A DNA stretch of 64,000 nucleotides from Heligmosomoides polygyrus polygyrus (lineage: Eukaryota; Nematoda; Chromadorea; Rhabditida; Heligmosomidae), in the NCBI GenBank assembly GCA_947396885.1, contig OX377205.1:76046969-76110968 (forward strand), in the 5' to 3' direction. Below the pieces are notes generated by a model. The model did no database searches, was not told where the DNA came from, and saw nothing but the letters and a program-made list of their open reading frames with translations. Position 1 is the first letter of the stretch. The number at the start of each line of letters is the position of its first letter. Both the position numbers and the translations under genes were made by a program. Of the stretch, positions 63,581 through 64,000 are shown in pieces.

Positions 63581-64000
63581 GGATCTATCCTAGTCCGGGA
63601 GGGGGGGGGGGGGGGCAAATAACTAAAAACTAGGCAACAAAATGAATCAATACTTACCGAGCGGCCACTAGAGAGCGAAACCTAACCTAAAAGAAACCAA
63701 AAACGGACGAACAATCAAAAATATAAAAAATGCCGCGGTTTACAACCGTCTCGGCGGGCAAAGAGCGACGGAATAGAGTAATGCCGCGTGTTGACCGCCG
63801 CTTGACATGTTACAACCAGGATCTAATATGGTGAGAGGGCGCATGAAGCCGCATGCCGCATGCTGACCGTCGCTTGACAGGATCTAACATGGTGAGGAGG
63901 GCACACAACTTCGCCTTCTTACAACCATAACAAATGCAATTTTTTCGTTTTCTTTGTGACTTTTTCTTGTTTAGGTCCTGTGTTGTTCTGTAGGAGCCGC
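63581..64000 (-). mobile_element. G-run fold-back element, second copy, cut by window edge
   Basis: It starts GGATCTATCCTAGTCCGGGA and a long G run. The interior (GTTACAACCAGGATC, TGACCG and CATGCCGCATGC) is the reverse complement of 27040-27240, so orientation is opposite to the 26893 copy. The right end lies outside the window. Confidence 0.85.

Noticed and set aside
1..64000. CRISPR array, operon or prokaryotic defence island
   Set aside because: No regularly spaced identical repeats, no compact gene clusters, and pervasive introns and eukaryotic transposons.

Overview
This is accessory-rich DNA from a nematode, most likely a strongylid parasite of the hookworm type. Three things suggest this: short introns with T-rich acceptors ending TTTTAG or TTTCAG, CR1-like and RTE-like non-LTR retrotransposons, and mariner remnants resembling the hookworm bandit type. 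The species is an inference and was not tested. Host coding sequence is sparse and split into short exons, so much of it is too short to stand out as long open frames; I recovered it from splice sites, frame and phase.

Host genes. (1) A minus-strand gene of the DXO/RAI1 (DOM-3) decapping nuclease family runs from about 59.7 kb down to 48.08 kb. Five exons with matching phases keep the catalytic motifs KFEQ, GEVDA and IELKT. (2) A plus-strand gene of unknown function has five phase-consistent exons at 60.70-63.03 kb and is divergent from gene 1. (3) Two copies of an unidentified membrane-protein gene sit at 22.4-23.25 kb (minus) and 40.31-40.61 kb (plus). Their last two exons have identical lengths (83 and 164 nt) and phases. 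(4) A small plus-strand gene end lies at 7.42-7.71 kb. Several single candidate exons are listed at low confidence.

Layout. 0-6.2 kb: decayed Ty3/gypsy element on the minus strand. 6.3-9.3 kb: candidate exons and a GC-rich fold-back element. 9.48-13.0 kb: CR1-like element (minus) between two copies of a 150-bp repeat. 13.6-21.5 kb: SINEs, a CR1 tail and a mariner with both ends. 21.6-22.4 kb: RTE remnant. 22.4-24 kb: membrane-gene copy 1. 24.4-26.1 kb: CR1 3' half (plus). 26.1-33.3 kb: fold-back and MITE elements and LINE tails. 33.8-39 kb: LINE debris. 40.3 kb: membrane-gene copy 2. 41.5-47.5 kb: CR1 remnant (minus) split by a 2.8-kb palindromic element. 48-60 kb: DXO gene whose introns hold nested insertions, including a hAT element inside a mariner inside an older repeat. 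60.7-63.0 kb: unknown gene. 63.6 kb to the edge: second copy of the G-run fold-back element.

The notable theme is inverted structure at every scale, from a 43-bp hairpin insertion to multi-kilobase palindromes, largely placed in introns or older transposons. I see no bacterial-type system, CRISPR array or defence island. The two items most worth following are the duplicated membrane-protein gene and the DXO gene that has kept its reading frame despite a 6.3-kb intron of nested transposons.
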